Below, piece after piece: positions 18,369 through 26,926 of a stretch of 64,000 nt of DNA (position 1 is the first letter of the stretch; every line of letters starts with the position of its first letter). The stretch is from Rhodocyclaceae bacterium (GTDB lineage: Bacteria > Pseudomonadota > Gammaproteobacteria > Burkholderiales > Usitatibacteraceae). The stretch covers positions 1 through 64,000 of the forward strand of contig JADCJC010000055.1 of the NCBI GenBank assembly GCA_020247395.1. Direction: 5' to 3'. The position numbers and the translations under genes are program-made. Below the pieces are notes generated by a model. The model had not been told where the DNA came from, ran no database searches, and saw only the letters and a list, made by a program, of their open reading frames with translations.

Positions 18369-18779
18369 GGAAAACTCCTCAATAATCGTTGCAGTTGGTC
18401 TATTTATTATTTGCGGCCGCAGTGCTTGTGCCCTTTGCGGGCAATGCACATTATTGAAGTTTACACTGCTCCTTTGCCGCTCGGCATTGGCAGGCATATA
18501 GCGGAGCCCGACAAACTTTTTTATGTCGCCGCGGTAAGGTAATGCTAAAAAGTCGTGAGTTGGCAGGCAGTTTCACACGAAACTGCCTGAAAAAGACCGC
18601 CGATTGGGGTGTTCTGAGTCTTCCTCGTACGAGGCGGGCCGTTGCCATTAGTGTGAATCCTCTAATCCCGCCGCCTAGACTTATGGCGTCTCATCGCAAG
18701 TGAGTTTGATCTAAGGTCCATTTCGCGCCTCGACTCTTCGTCGGCTGATCGTCTGGCGCAATCACCCAAGGAGTTTCAC
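18369..18779. other. Divergent control region between acyl-CoA reductase and phasin genes
   Basis: This 411-nt gap separates two divergently transcribed lipid genes and must hold both promoters. It contains a perfect 10-bp inverted repeat (see 18565-18588). I see no convincing gene; the short frames have no Shine-Dalgarno and no recognisable product. Confidence 0.5.
18565..18588. promoter_or_regulatory. Perfect palindrome, candidate operator of the lipid locus
   Basis: AGGCAGTTTC-ACAC-GAAACTGCCT has 10-bp perfect arms with a 4-nt spacer. No T-run follows on either strand, so it is not an obvious terminator. Length and symmetry fit a TetR-type dimer site, and a TetR gene lies 2.3 kb away at 20921. 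The pairing is an inference. Confidence 0.4.
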
Positions 18780-19358
18780 ATGGCAGCAACAGTCACCAAA
18801 CGCAATGTACGCACAAAATCAGCGACCAAGCCTGCGGCAAGCAGGGCGGCTGCAACTCGCGTCACCATGACACCGCGTAGCGTGGCCCTAGCGGGCATCG
18901 GTGCCGGTGCGTCCGCAATTGAGCGGGCGCAGAGCGAGGCAGTGAGGGTCTACTCAACAATCATAAAGCAGGCCGACACGCTACGTACCATGACCGGCGA
19001 CGCAGCCGACAAGCTCGCTGCCAAGACCGGTATGTTTGTCCGGGAGGGCAAGAAGATCCAAAACAAAGCGGCGCTAACAGCACAGGCGCAGGCTAATGAC
19101 GCTGCCAAAGAAGTGAAGGCATTTGCCAAGAAGAGCCAGAAAGTCCTGAAACAAAATGTGGCGAAGTCCATCGACGCAGCAGTGGCGAATGCCAAAGAAG
19201 GCGTGACTCGGCTTGAGCATGTGTTTGAGACGCGCGTTGCCAGGACACTCAACACCTTTGGTGTGCCATCAGCAAAGAACATTCGTGAATTGCAGACACG
19301 TATGGCTGACCTGCAGAAGGCATTGAATCAATTGAACAGCCGCGGCGTACGCGCTTAG
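18780..19358 (+). CDS. Phasin-family granule-associated protein (N-terminal basic tail)
   Basis: A 192-residue, almost all-helical protein without signal or membrane segments. The C-terminal half has the PhaI/PhaF-type phasin ending RLEHVFETRVARTLNTFGVPSAKNIRELQTRMADLQKALNQL. The first 30 residues are rich in Lys, Arg, Ala and Thr (TKRNVRTKSATKPAASRAAA), a disordered basic tail that might bind nucleic acid. Phasins coat polyhydroxyalkanoate or other lipid inclusions. No PHA synthase is in the window; the neighbours are wax ester genes, so neutral-lipid droplets are a plausible surface. An AAGGAG Shine-Dalgarno precedes the start. A paralogue lies at 26009-26608. Confidence 0.78.
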   Translation: MAATVTKRNVRTKSATKPAASRAAATRVTMTPRSVALAGIGAGASAIERAQSEAVRVYSTIIKQADTLRTMTGDAADKLAAKTGMFVREGKKIQNKAALTAQAQANDAAKEVKAFAKKSQKVLKQNVAKSIDAAVANAKEGVTRLEHVFETRVARTLNTFGVPSAKNIRELQTRMADLQKALNQLNSRGVRA

Positions 19359-19489
19359 TTCAGTCATCAATGGGCTGTGCGGCCAGATAGTGTCGTTGAG
19401 CATCGGACAGATTAAAGCGACGGGGAGGGGACATCAATGATGTTCCCTTTTTTACATCGACAAGAAGCAAAACACAACAGTTCTTCGGA

Positions 19490-20845
19490 GTGAGTGTGGC
19501 GGAAAAGTCATCTAACCGTAAGGCTACTCAGGCGCGCAAGAGAGTCTCGGCCAAGCGTTTGCCATCTCCGCCGATTGGCGCGCCACGGGCGAAAATCGGC
19601 TTGGCGCTTGCCGGAGGCGGCCCGCTTGGTGCCATGTATGAGATTGGCGTGTTGATGGCTCTCGATGAGGCGCTTGATGGACTAAATCTCAATGAGATGG
19701 ACGTCTACGTTGGTGTCTCAGCGGGAAGTTTTATCTCCGCCGGGCTTGCCAATAGGTTATCGCCAGCGGAGATTTTCCAGCTTTTTATCGAAAATAAAGC
19801 GGCCGACAAACGCACCGGCGCGTTGAGGCCGGAAGTCTTTCTCCGACCCGCGTTTCGTGAGTATTTTCGCCGCGTGAAAATGCTGCCGCCGTTGTTTGCA
19901 GAAGCACTGTTTGGTTACGCGCGCAAAAAGGTGCGCCACCCATTCACCAGCGCTGCGCTGGAGAGTTTTGCGCCGCTTGCACGGGCGTTGCCAACGGGGG
20001 TGTTTGAAAACGATGCCATCCGCAAGTTTTTGCATGGCACTTTTAGCCAGCCTGGGCGTACCGACGATTTTCGCAAGCTCGACAGGAAGCTCTACTCGAT
20101 AGCCACCGATCTGGATACCGGCGTGTCGGTGCGTTTTGGCGGTCCGGGATACGATCACGTCCCTATTTCGCAGGCTGTACAGGCGTCTGCGGCTCTTCCG
20201 GGGCTATTCCCCCCGGTCGAAATCGATGGCCACCATTATGTGGATGGTGCGCTAAAGAAGACGCTGAATGCGTCGGTGGCGCTCGAAGAGGGCGCAACGC
20301 TGGTGTTGTGTGTAAATCCGCTCGTGCCATACGACGCTAACAACGTAAGGCGCAGGGGCGGCCGGCGACTCAAGAAGCTCGCTGCGGGCGGGTTGCCTAC
20401 GGTTTTGTCGCAGACCTTTCGCGCCATTATTCATTCGCGAATGCATGTTGGCCTACAAAAGTACCTCACGCAGTACAAGGACCGCGATGTGGTTTTGTTC
20501 GAGCCGGCTGCCGACGACGCCGAAATCTTCTTTACCAATTTGTTTTCGTACGCAACACGTAAACGACTTTGTGAACACGCCTATCAGCGTACGCGACAGG
20601 ACTTATTGAAGCGTCGGCATGAGCTGGAGCCCATTTTTGCAAAGTACGGCATCACACTGAATCTTGCGGTATTGCGCGATGAAAGTCGCACCCTAGAGAG
20701 CGGCCTGTTCAGGCGACCGAGACAGTTGCCGAAGTATCAGCGGTTGCACGACGCGAGCCTCGATCTGTCCGACGCGATACTCGAGTTAGAGAGGTTCGTC
20801 GCCCGCACAAGGCGTCGGGCATCTTTTCCGGCCAGCCCGCAATAG
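19490..20845 (+). CDS. Patatin-like phospholipase/lipase
   Basis: A 451-residue cytoplasmic-type serine hydrolase. The oxyanion loop LALAGGGPLGAMYEIGVL (about residues 38-55), the nucleophile motif GVSAG with Ser77, and the catalytic Asp252 in YVDGA are all present, giving the Ser-Asp dyad of patatins. The N-terminal 30 residues are basic and low-complexity. Start is GTG; a second in-frame GTG at 19496 has a better-spaced GGAG and may be the real start. Lying 131 nt after a phasin gene, it may hydrolyse stored wax ester or triacylglycerol or remodel granule phospholipid; substrate is inferred from context only. Confidence 0.88.
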   Translation: MSVAEKSSNRKATQARKRVSAKRLPSPPIGAPRAKIGLALAGGGPLGAMYEIGVLMALDEALDGLNLNEMDVYVGVSAGSFISAGLANRLSPAEIFQLFIENKAADKRTGALRPEVFLRPAFREYFRRVKMLPPLFAEALFGYARKKVRHPFTSAALESFAPLARALPTGVFENDAIRKFLHGTFSQPGRTDDFRKLDRKLYSIATDLDTGVSVRFGGPGYDHVPISQAVQASAALPGLFPPVEIDGHHYVDGALKKTLNASVALEEGATLVLCVNPLVPYDANNVRRRGGRRLKKLAAGGLPTVLSQTFRAIIHSRMHVGLQKYLTQYKDRDVVLFEPAADDAEIFFTNLFSYATRKRLCEHAYQRTRQDLLKRRHELEPIFAKYGITLNLAVLRDESRTLESGLFRRPRQLPKYQRLHDASLDLSDAILELERFVARTRRRASFPASPQ

Positions 20846-20920
20846 GTCCCCCGGATTGATATTGGGGCATCGTGCATGCGGGCGCGCTAGGGATCGGTTT
20901 GTACGGTGTAACATTTCGAC

Positions 20921-21613
20921 ATGTCTATCTTTGCACCTCACGGCTCCCGCCCCCCATCCGCGCCACCGCCGTCCCGCTCGGCGCGCACCCGCGAACGCAT
21001 ATTAAAGGTAAGTCTGGATCTATTTAACCAGGAGGGCGAATCAAACGTCACCACCGGGCATATTGCCGATGAACTCGACATTTCGCCCGGCAACCTGTAC
21101 TACCACTTCCGCAACAAGGACGAAATTATCCGGCACTTGTTTGCGGAATTTGAAAAACAAATCGACATCGCTCCCGGGCCAATCATGGACGCCGCGTCGG
21201 CTATGGAAGATCTATGGCTCTATCTGCACATGATGTTTGAACGTATCTGGCAGTATCGCTTTCTCTACCGGAATCTGGACGATTTGCTTGCGCGTGATAC
21301 CAAACTTAAGTCGCACTTCAATATCATCATCAGCCACAAACGCGACGCCATTCGTACGATGTGTGAGTCGTTGGTAGCGGCCAAGGCCATGAGCGCGACA
21401 AGCAAAATCATCGAGGCACTCGCCGAGAATATCCTAGTCGTTGCCACCTATTGGCTTAACTACGAAAACTTAAAGCACCGCGCGGGAATTCACGATCATC
21501 CGGAGAAGCATCTGACCCGGGGTGTATATCAAGTAATGTGTTTAATCGCGCCGTATCTAGGTGGTGGGGCGAAGGAGCATCTCGACCACCTGTTGGAAAT
21601 CTATACCCAGTAA
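20921..21613 (+). CDS. TetR/AcrR-family transcriptional regulator
   Basis: A 230-residue regulator with an N-terminal TetR helix-turn-helix: RTRERILKVSLDLFNQEGESNVTTGHIADELDISPGNLYYHFRNKDEIIRHLF (about residues 22-74). The C-terminal ligand domain (LYLHMMFERIWQYRFLYRNLDDLLAR) is helical and has no recognised inducer. Many TetR proteins near acyl-CoA genes sense acyl-CoA or fatty acids. Its position between the patatin and TPR genes makes it the likely local regulator of the lipid locus; a perfect palindrome at 18565-18588 is a candidate site. Confidence 0.92.
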   Translation: MSIFAPHGSRPPSAPPPSRSARTRERILKVSLDLFNQEGESNVTTGHIADELDISPGNLYYHFRNKDEIIRHLFAEFEKQIDIAPGPIMDAASAMEDLWLYLHMMFERIWQYRFLYRNLDDLLARDTKLKSHFNIIISHKRDAIRTMCESLVAAKAMSATSKIIEALAENILVVATYWLNYENLKHRAGIHDHPEKHLTRGVYQVMCLIAPYLGGGAKEHLDHLLEIYTQ

Positions 21614-21654
21614 TGGACGACAGACAATCGTAAAACAACGAGAGGACGGAGAAC

Positions 21655-22425
21655 ATGGCGAACGCAAAATGGATCAAGACGCCGGTCGACGGCAAATCAG
21701 TGACATACGCTGGCGACGCGCTGAAAAAAGCATGGGAAGGCCTGCACAAAGGTGACAACGAGGTCTACCCGAAGGACGCCGATTTGCAAGAGGCGTGGCG
21801 CGCATTTCACGCGGGAGATTTCTCCAAGGCGGCGGAGTTGGGTGCTGGACACGTGGTCGCGGTGAAGGCAACCTCAATTTATGCCAATCATGTCGAGAAA
21901 AAGGCTGCCGTCAAGACCAAGCTGTTTCAGGATGCCATGAAACTGGCAGATGGGTTGATGAAGTCAGAGCCAAGCAACGCGAATGCTCATTATCAGTACG
22001 CCTATGCAGCTGGGCGCTACGCTCAATCGATTTCCGTGATGAAGGCGCTTAAAGAGGGTTACGGTGGCAAGATCAAGGCTGCGCTTGAAACGGCGCTCAA
22101 GCTTGACCCGAAGCACGCCGACGCTCACACCGCGATGGGTGCCTATCATGCGGAGATTATTGACAAGGTGGGCGCGATGATGGGCAAGCTCACGTATGGT
22201 GCCAACAAGGATGAGTCGGTGAAGCATTATGAAACAGCACTCAAGCTTAACCCGCAGTCGCCAATCGCGACAATCGAATATGCAAATGGCTTGTTAATGT
22301 TATTCGGCGATAAGGAAGTGGATAAGGCCACCAAGCTTTATGACAAGGCGGCAAAGATGAAAGGGCGTGACGCGATGGAACTAATGGACATCGAAAGCGC
22401 TAGGGCTGAACTGGAAGACGAATGA
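21655..22425 (+). CDS. Tetratricopeptide-like repeat protein of unknown role
   Basis: A 256-residue cytoplasmic protein with helical repeats of TPR type: FQDAMKLADGLMKSEPSNANAHYQYAYAAGRYA, IKAALETALKLDPKHADAHTAMGAYHAEI and VKHYETALKLNPQSPIATIEYANGLLML. The N-terminal 70 residues (WIKTPVDGKSVTYAGDALKKAWEGLHKGDNEVYP) are not TPR and I do not recognise them. It follows the TetR gene by 41 nt in the same direction with a GAGAGGACGGAG leader, so they are probably co-transcribed. A scaffold role at lipid inclusions would be speculation. Confidence 0.7.
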   Translation: MANAKWIKTPVDGKSVTYAGDALKKAWEGLHKGDNEVYPKDADLQEAWRAFHAGDFSKAAELGAGHVVAVKATSIYANHVEKKAAVKTKLFQDAMKLADGLMKSEPSNANAHYQYAYAAGRYAQSISVMKALKEGYGGKIKAALETALKLDPKHADAHTAMGAYHAEIIDKVGAMMGKLTYGANKDESVKHYETALKLNPQSPIATIEYANGLLMLFGDKEVDKATKLYDKAAKMKGRDAMELMDIESARAELEDE

Positions 22426-22504
22426 GTTGGAAAAGTCTGCTGTCTACAGCCATTTTCAAGCCGTTTGGCCTGAAGATGCCCGATGAATGGTCACTTTGGT
22501 ATTG

Positions 22505-22626
22505 GGGAACTTCTAAAAACCTACTGCGCGGGCGAATCTGTCAGTTCCGGTGCTCGCCGTACACTGGGTACGTGTCCGCTCCTCACTGCCAACTTCACCC
22601 GCTCGCGACGGTTTTTAGAAGTTCCC
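22505..22626. mobile_element. Probable MITE (122 bp) with 17-bp terminal inverted repeats
   Basis: The element starts GGGAACTTCTAAAAACC and ends with its exact complement GGTTTTTAGAAGTTCCC. Both ends are flanked by a direct ATTG (22501-22504 and 22627-22630), consistent with a 4-bp target duplication. The inside has no gene. Such non-coding elements are moved by a transposase encoded elsewhere; the parent family cannot be named from this copy. It ends 11 nt before the dehydratase start and begins about 80 nt after the TPR stop, so it may also act as a terminator-like hairpin. Confidence 0.7.
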
Positions 22627-22637
22627 ATTGATTAATC

Positions 22638-23588
22638 ATGCCCGTTACGCTAACCGACATACAAGCCGCACATCAACGTATCAAGCCACATATCCACCGC
22701 ACGCCATTTATCAAGAGCGACTACATTAATCGAGAAGTTGGCGCGGAAATTTTCTTTAAGTGTGAGAACTTTCAAAAGGTTGGTGCGTTCAAGGCGCGTG
22801 GTGCCTGTAATGCCATCTTTACGTTAAGTGATGAGGCGGCTAGGCGCGGTGTGGTGACGCATTCCTCGGGCAACCACGGCGCGGCACTTGCGTGGGCGGC
22901 GGGCCTCAGGGGAATCAAGGCTACGGTCGTGGTGCCGGAGAATGCGCCTGCCCCCAAGAAGCGCGCCATTCAAGGATACGGCGCAACCATTCAATACTGC
23001 GCGCCGAACATCGCGGCGCGCCAGGCCGCAGCGGACGAGCAGATTGCCAAGTACGGCTTTGAGATGATTCATCCGTTTGACAATGATGACGTGATTGCCG
23101 GGCAGGGTACGGCGGCGATGGAATTGCTAGAAGACCTGCCGAATCTGGATATCATCATCTCGCCGCTCGGTGGAGGAGGTTTGTTATCTGGCACGGCAAT
23201 CGCGGCGAAGGGAATGAAGCCCGGCATCAAAGTGTTCGGCGCTGAACCTCGCGGGGCGGACGATGGAGCTAAGTCGTTCGTCTCCGGCGTTCGCGTCACC
23301 AGCCAATCGCCGCAGACCATTTGTGACGGGCTCTTGACCGTACTCTCAGAACGTACGTTTAACCATATTCGTGCGAATGTCGACGCCATTGGTGTGACGA
23401 GTGAAGAGAACATCATTGGTGCAATGCGCATGATCTGGGATTACGGAAAATTTATCTGCGAGCCATCGTGTTGTCCGCCGCTGGCGGCGATTCTTGAGGG
23501 CACCCTAGACGTGAAAGGTAAGCGCGTCGGCATTATCATCACCGGCGGAAATGTGGATCTGGACAAATTACCGTGGGCACGCAAATGA
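22638..23588 (+). CDS. PLP-dependent threonine/serine dehydratase-like enzyme
   Basis: A 316-residue fold-type II PLP enzyme. The Schiff-base lysine lies in KVGAFKARGA, the substrate loop is SSGNHG and the phosphate-binding loop is PLGGGGLL. Length without a C-terminal ACT domain matches catabolic threonine/serine dehydratases, serine racemases and 3-hydroxyaspartate dehydratases; sequence alone does not decide between them. The reaction would release ammonia and a 2-oxo acid. It has no evident link to the surrounding lipid genes, and the MITE directly upstream may have altered its expression. Confidence 0.88.
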   Translation: MPVTLTDIQAAHQRIKPHIHRTPFIKSDYINREVGAEIFFKCENFQKVGAFKARGACNAIFTLSDEAARRGVVTHSSGNHGAALAWAAGLRGIKATVVVPENAPAPKKRAIQGYGATIQYCAPNIAARQAAADEQIAKYGFEMIHPFDNDDVIAGQGTAAMELLEDLPNLDIIISPLGGGGLLSGTAIAAKGMKPGIKVFGAEPRGADDGAKSFVSGVRVTSQSPQTICDGLLTVLSERTFNHIRANVDAIGVTSEENIIGAMRMIWDYGKFICEPSCCPPLAAILEGTLDVKGKRVGIIITGGNVDLDKLPWARK

Positions 23589-23834
23589 AACTTGTTGATG
23601 ATGCGTCGTTGCCAAGTCAGGCGGGTCGCGGTTAAACGTACCATCGAAGGGCGGAGGTTGAGCCAGGTTTGCCGTATCAAGTTGTAGTGGCCGTGGCTTA
23701 GGGTGATGAGAGTTGGTCACCCCTCGTTCAAGTGTAACGACCTCGCCTAACGCGGATAGTCGCGCAGCAATGCCAACAGGGCCTGCCCCGTCAGCGCGCT
23801 TGCCCTGACGAGAGCAGCGCGCGTCGAACAGTCA

Positions 23835-25349
23835 CTATCTGTTGCGCCTCTTCGGCACGGAGTGGGTCGCTGCGGGCTTATCGCCGAACAATTGTTCGAG
23901 CGCTCCGTCGTATTCCGGCCCGTATGGCCCCATCAACGTCAACATGACCAGTTTTTCGAATTCGTCTGCGAATCGATTGATGATGTTGTGGGGATCGGGC
24001 ACGAGTCTGTCGTCAGTGATCAATCCGAACTGCACCTTGCCGTTGTAAGTCAAGATTGACAGACCCATACCGATGCCACCAGATTGGGGGACCCAAAACT
24101 CGATCTCGTCGATTTCTGAGCCGGCTAGATAGAGCGGCTTTTGCGGGCCCGGTACGTTGGTCATGACTGCGGTCGCGTTACGACCAATTAGCCCGCTTAT
24201 CTGGTCTTGCAAAATCTTGGGCCCCATCCCAACTGCGGACAGCAACACAAACGCAACGATGGGTTGTGATGAGCCCTTCAGTTCTGCCATACGCGTTCGC
24301 ACAATTTCGAGTCGATCCAGAGGATCTTCGACGCCGACTGGTAAATCGACAAACACTAAGCCAAACTGATTGCCGAGTTCGTAGGCTTTTTCTACCGGGC
24401 GCAAATTGACTGGCACGACCGCGCGTAACTCAACGCCCCTTGTGTCGTCGCCGTTGCGCTCAAGGTAATCGCGGAGTGCACCTGCCGCAGTCGACAGCAG
24501 TACGTCATTGATCGACGCGCCCAGCGCTTTGCCGATGACCTTCACCTCGGCCAGTGGTAGCGGGTCGCACCACGCCACGCGCTTCTGCCGCCCGAGTAAC
24601 CCCTTATAGCGGGTCTTGGAATCAGGCTGCATCATCGCAATCTTGCGTAACTCTTCGGCGAGTTCAACTCCCTTGGTGGCGAACTCGCGCATGGTCGCCG
24701 GGTCTTTGGCGATTTCCAAGCCCTGCTCAACAAGACCGCGGGTGAGCTTCATCGCGCCGGACATCACTGATGCCATCGGCTTGGTGACGGATGTCCAAAA
24801 ATCCATTTCATCGCGCGGACGTTTGTCGGTCTTCTTCGGCTTGATCAAACTGGCTTCTGGTGATTCGCCGGTGAGCGACAACATGACTGAGACCAATGCA
24901 ATGCCGTCTGCATAACAGTGGTGGATACGGGTAACGAGGGCGGAGCCGCCGCGATAGTTTTCGATCAGGTGAAACTGCCAAAGTGGCTTCGTAAAATCGA
25001 GCGGCTCACTCGCCGCCCGACTTACGTAGTCCTCAAGGTCACTCTTGGTACCCTTGCCGGGCAACTTGATTTTCTTGATGTGGTTGGCCAGATCAAATTT
25101 CTTGTCGTTCTCCCACCACGCGCCGGTTGGATCTTGCACGGCCTTTTGCTTGAATCTTGGATAACTTAAGAACCGCTGTTCGATAGTCGTCTTGAGCGTT
25201 TGGAAAGACAGAGTCTCCTTAAACATCATTACGCCGACGATCATCATGAGATTTGTCGGATGCTCCATACGCAGCCAAGCCGTATCGACGCCTGTCATGC
25301 GCTCGCGACCAAGCACGCTAAATGAGGGGATGCCGGATATGCTCGCCAT
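23835..25349 (-). CDS. Wax ester synthase/acyl-CoA:diacylglycerol acyltransferase (WS/DGAT)
   Basis: A 504-residue acyltransferase. The catalytic HHxxxDG motif is present as HHCYADG at residues 143-149, with the family's N-terminal ERMTGVDTAWLRMEHPTNLM, the NDVLLSTAAGALRDYL segment and TNVPGPQKPLYLAG near the C-terminus. It esterifies acyl-CoA to fatty alcohol (wax ester) or to diacylglycerol (triacylglycerol), usually at the inner-membrane/droplet surface. The alcohol-forming reductase at 16356-18368, the acyl-CoA-binding protein divergent from it and phasins on both sides strongly support storage-lipid synthesis. Which product dominates cannot be read from sequence. Confidence 0.93.
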   Translation of the reverse strand: MASISGIPSFSVLGRERMTGVDTAWLRMEHPTNLMMIVGVMMFKETLSFQTLKTTIEQRFLSYPRFKQKAVQDPTGAWWENDKKFDLANHIKKIKLPGKGTKSDLEDYVSRAASEPLDFTKPLWQFHLIENYRGGSALVTRIHHCYADGIALVSVMLSLTGESPEASLIKPKKTDKRPRDEMDFWTSVTKPMASVMSGAMKLTRGLVEQGLEIAKDPATMREFATKGVELAEELRKIAMMQPDSKTRYKGLLGRQKRVAWCDPLPLAEVKVIGKALGASINDVLLSTAAGALRDYLERNGDDTRGVELRAVVPVNLRPVEKAYELGNQFGLVFVDLPVGVEDPLDRLEIVRTRMAELKGSSQPIVAFVLLSAVGMGPKILQDQISGLIGRNATAVMTNVPGPQKPLYLAGSEIDEIEFWVPQSGGIGMGLSILTYNGKVQFGLITDDRLVPDPHNIINRFADEFEKLVMLTLMGPYGPEYDGALEQLFGDKPAATHSVPKRRNR

Positions 25350-25626
25350 AATCGATCTTTGTCGTTTGCCGAATGTTATTTTTGATATGCCTTACCCCTC
25401 CATTGGCAAGGCCGCCATGCGTACGCGGAGTCAGCGCTGCTCTGCATTCAAATTACTTGGCGGTATGGAGCAGTCCAAAACACGACAAATTGCAGGGGGC
25501 GACTGATTCGGTTACAGTTACTTTAGCCTCATTAGGCATCCCTGCAAACCCCTTCCGGGGGCGCTAGCCAGACGCTTGGCGCAAGTTAGCGGGGAAAAAC
25601 ACCAAGAACTTGGAGGAAATTGCGTA

Positions 25627-25887
25627 ATGTCGGACACTAAAAAGCTGTTTGAAAAGGCCAGTAAGGACGTGACCAAGGCAAAGTCTGACCCCGGCAATGA
25701 CATGAAGCTTCGCCTCTACGCCCACTATAAGCAGGGCACCGAAGGCGACGTTAGTGGCGACAAACCGGGTTTTACCGACTTTGTCGGCCGGGCAAAGTAC
25801 GATGCGTGGGCGAAGATTAAGGGCATGACCCAAGAGGACGCGCAAAAGGCATACATCAAGCTGGTTGAACGCGTCCTGCGCGGTTAG
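25627..25887 (+). CDS. Acyl-CoA-binding protein (ACBP)
   Basis: An 86-residue four-helix protein matching the ACBP family: LFEKASKDVTKAKSDPGNDMKLRLYAHYKQGTEGDV contains the ligand-contacting Tyr/Lys of the signature, followed by KYDAWAKIKGMTQEDAQKAYIKLV. It binds long-chain acyl-CoA in the cytosol and can hand it to acyltransferases. An ATG at 25627 with a GGAGGA leader is the start. Best known from eukaryotes, it occurs in a limited set of bacteria; here it is divergent from WS/DGAT across a 277-nt gap (25350-25626) and likely buffers its substrate. Confidence 0.93.
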   Translation: MSDTKKLFEKASKDVTKAKSDPGNDMKLRLYAHYKQGTEGDVSGDKPGFTDFVGRAKYDAWAKIKGMTQEDAQKAYIKLVERVLRG

Positions 25888-25896
25888 GCACCACGC

Positions 25897-25928
25897 AAAA
25901 AAAAGCCCGAATCAATCGACTCGGGCTT
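25897..25928 (-). terminator. Rho-independent terminator after the second phasin gene
   Basis: Stem AAGCCCGA/TCGGGCTT with a 10-nt loop, followed on the minus strand by a run of eight T (A-run 25897-25904 on the plus strand). It terminates the leftward phasin transcript and may also stop ACBP transcripts from the other side. Confidence 0.8.
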
Positions 25929-26008
25929 GAGATCGTCCTTTTTCTTTGCGAATCGGGACGAGGAGGAGGGGGTATCGCCAGAGCTTCCCCAAGTCTCTGG
26001 CGGAAAAC

Positions 26009-26608
26009 TTACTTCTTGCGCGCAACCTTACGCTCGGCAGGGTTTGTAATAACGGCCTTTTTGGCAGTCGCCTTTTGGGCGACAACTTTTCTGACGACGC
26101 CCTTCTTGGCCGCCGGGCGGACTGTGCCGACGCGTTTTTCTTGGGAGAGCAGGGCGCGTACGCTATCCGCCAGCTCCGCAACTTGCGCGGATAGTTGTTC
26201 AACATCTTTGCTGGTTAGAACGCCCAAACGGTTGAGCGATTTGTGTACTCGCGCTTCGAAGACCTGCTCAAGTTTATCGAACTTACCGGAAGCGGCTTCT
26301 AGGGTCTTGCTGGCCTGATCGCGAGCAGTCTCTATCGTTGCCTCAGCCACGTGGCGCGTGCGTGATTCAAGCGCCTCGCCCTGCTTAACCAAAGTTTCGA
26401 ACACTTTTTTGCCTTCGAGCTGTGTCTTGGAGAATGCGCCCAAGCCGGCAAGCCAAATTTGCTGTGCGGATTCCATCACTTGTTTGGCCATTTGCTGCTC
26501 CGATAGGGAGGCGGCGACTTGACCAAGCTTTTCTGTGATCTGCTCAACAGGGGTGCTGGCTTTGGCCGACTTAGCGGACTGTTGGGCTTTTTTCAGACGT
26601 GACGACAT
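26009..26608 (-). CDS. Phasin-family granule-associated protein (C-terminal basic tail)
   Basis: A 199-residue helical protein of the PhaI/PhaF type: QIWLAGLGAFSKTQLEGKKVFETLVKQGEALE (residues about 51-82) is a hallmark, followed by KLEQVFEARVHKSLNRLGVLTSKDVEQLSAQVAELADSVRALL. The last 40 residues are an alanine/lysine tail (RPAAKKGVVRKVVAQKATAKKAV) resembling histone H1-like tails; in PhaF such a tail binds DNA and helps segregate granules. No PHA synthase is in the window, so the coated inclusion may be wax ester/TAG. Followed by a strong terminator. Paralogue of the protein at 18780-19358, which has its basic tail at the opposite end. Confidence 0.88.
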   Translation of the reverse strand: MSSRLKKAQQSAKSAKASTPVEQITEKLGQVAASLSEQQMAKQVMESAQQIWLAGLGAFSKTQLEGKKVFETLVKQGEALESRTRHVAEATIETARDQASKTLEAASGKFDKLEQVFEARVHKSLNRLGVLTSKDVEQLSAQVAELADSVRALLSQEKRVGTVRPAAKKGVVRKVVAQKATAKKAVITNPAERKVARKK

Positions 26609-26926
26609 ACGTTTCTCCTAGTGGGTCGGTGGCGAGCTATACAGCGTTAAGTTTTTTGGCCATATTGCATCGCAGCAATTTGCGCACTGTAAACATGAAA
26701 ATTAGAGTAATCACACTATGCTGCTCGAAACTGGCTACGGCCAATAAGCGCATGAACCAGCCGACTAAACCGCAAGTACTGACCCAAAAGTCATAAAAAA
26801 AGCATTGAGGGCTGCGAACGACGGAACCGTGAATCGTGCAAACTATCAATTATGGAGTTGCACAACGGCGACAAGACGCGGGAGGATCCGCTTGCCGCCA
26901 CTATACAAAGAACACGAGGAGAACAT
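26609..26926. other. Divergent control region between phasin and acyl-CoA ligase genes
   Basis: This 318-nt gap must hold both promoters. AT-rich tracts occur at about 26690-26720 and 26785-26800, and a short ATTGC-N6-GCAAT dyad lies near 26666. I cannot support particular promoter hexamers or a gene here. Confidence 0.4.

Noticed and set aside
22422-22631. A 69-codon frame beginning with an ATGA overlap after the TPR gene
   Set aside because: Most of it is translated from the MITE, the protein has no recognisable features and the start overlap is likely chance.
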